Source of the DNA: Ruania alkalisoli | GTDB taxonomy: Bacteria > Actinomycetota > Actinomycetes > Actinomycetales > Beutenbergiaceae | NCBI RefSeq assembly: GCF_014960965.1 | Contig: NZ_CP063169.1 | Coordinates: 591,581-655,580, forward strand | Direction of reading: 5' to 3' | DNA: 64,000 bases | Shown here: piece by piece, positions 63,641 to 64,000 of the stretch | How positions within the stretch are numbered: the stretch's first letter is position 1 | Layout of the letters: every line of letters starts with the position of its first letter | The notes under the pieces: generated by a model | What the model was told of the DNA's origin: nothing | The model's input: the letters and a program-made list of their open reading frames with translations, nothing else | The model's database searches: none | Position numbers and translations under genes: made by a program

Positions 63641-64000
63641 ATGAAGGTCGTCGCGGTGTACTCCACCAAAGGTGGAGCGGGAAAGACGTCGGCAGCGCTC
63701 AACCTGGCCTGGGAGGCAAGTAAGTCCGGCCGGGTGCTGCTGTGGGATCTTGACGCTCAGGGAGCAAGCACGTACCTGACCGGCGTGAAGCCCAAGCTCA
63801 AGGGCGGGGTCGCGAAGCTCCTGACGGGGAGCAACGGGATCTCGGAGGTGGCTCGCAAGGCCGATCTGCCCAGCGTCGACGGTCATCACCGGATCGACGT
63901 CGTCCCCGCTGATGACTCCTACCGCGAGCTCGAGGTGAGGCTTGACGCCGCGAAGGGGTCCCGTCGGCGGCTGCAGAAGGTGCTCAAGGATGCTGCCGGT
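63641..64000 (+). CDS. ParA-family ATPase, 3' part beyond window
   Basis: First 120 residues of a Walker-type partitioning ATPase: the deviant Walker A KGGAGKTS (STKGGAGKTSAALNLA) and switch region LLWDLDAQGAST are plain. Such proteins position chromosomes, plasmids or protein complexes; no parB is visible here. TAGGGT (63629-63634) lies 6 nt before the ATG, the leaderless pattern. Confidence 0.88.
   Translation, partial: MKVVAVYSTKGGAGKTSAALNLAWEASKSGRVLLWDLDAQGASTYLTGVKPKLKGGVAKLLTGSNGISEVARKADLPSVDGHHRIDVVPADDSYRELEVRLDAAKGSRRRLQKVLKDAAG

Overview
The window is high-GC DNA with dense coding on both strands. An Actinomycetota (Micrococcales-like) source fits best: there is a bacterial proteasome activator ending in GQYL, a DUF5926 protein, actinobacterial-style cell-wall sorting tails, an FMN-riboswitch ribD-ribE-ribBA-ribH operon, and many start codons sitting 6-7 nt after a TANNNT -10 box (leaderless mRNAs). 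Genus is not determined; Ruania/Beutenbergia-type relatives are only a guess.

Layout. 1-9.7 kb: 3' part of a CopA-like metal ATPase, then a 2,572-residue secreted, wall-anchored protein with beta-helix-like repeats and two separate metallophosphatase domains. 9.7-19.7 kb: housekeeping genes (lipid kinase, ribokinase, patatin, HesB-like, DUF255/thioredoxin-fold, EamA exporter with divergent LysR, methyltransferase, metallo-hydrolase). 19.7-21.0 kb: a complete IS30-family insertion sequence that has landed in the centre of a roughly 77-bp palindrome; two more copies of that palindrome are in the window. 21.0-35.4 kb: phosphoglucomutase, DUF5926, glycosyltransferase, a 785-residue membrane protein, a second lipid kinase, serS-HAD pair, aldo/keto reductase, proteasome activator, AGE-family isomerase, quinone oxidoreductase, and tRNA-Ser(UGA). 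35.5-36 kb: tRNA-Ser(GCU) whose 3' end and terminator are tandemly duplicated.

36-47.3 kb is the most accessory-looking part. It holds a 2,400-residue LPGTG adhesin with five DUF5979-like domains, a 929-residue LPATG-anchored discoidin/glycosidase-like protein, and an RpiR-type regulator. The same TGAAA-N5-TTTCA palindrome lies beside the -35 box of the glycosidase-like gene and in the regulator's own promoter, so the regulator and the surface protein probably form one sugar-responsive module. No sortase is in the window.

47.3-57.9 kb: LigD-type polymerase, SBF-type transporter preceded by a 9-codon leader ORF, FtsX/LolD-type ABC pair, tRNA-Arg(ACG), small membrane protein, a sugar isomerase-dehydrogenase pair under a LacI-like palindrome, an SLC1-type symporter, a MarR-like protein and an SGNH esterase. 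58.0-62.0 kb: the riboflavin operon. 62.1-64 kb: DUF1801 protein, glycerophosphodiesterase, and the start of a ParA-type ATPase cut by the window end. Convergent gene ends are regularly separated by long, nearly perfect hairpins.
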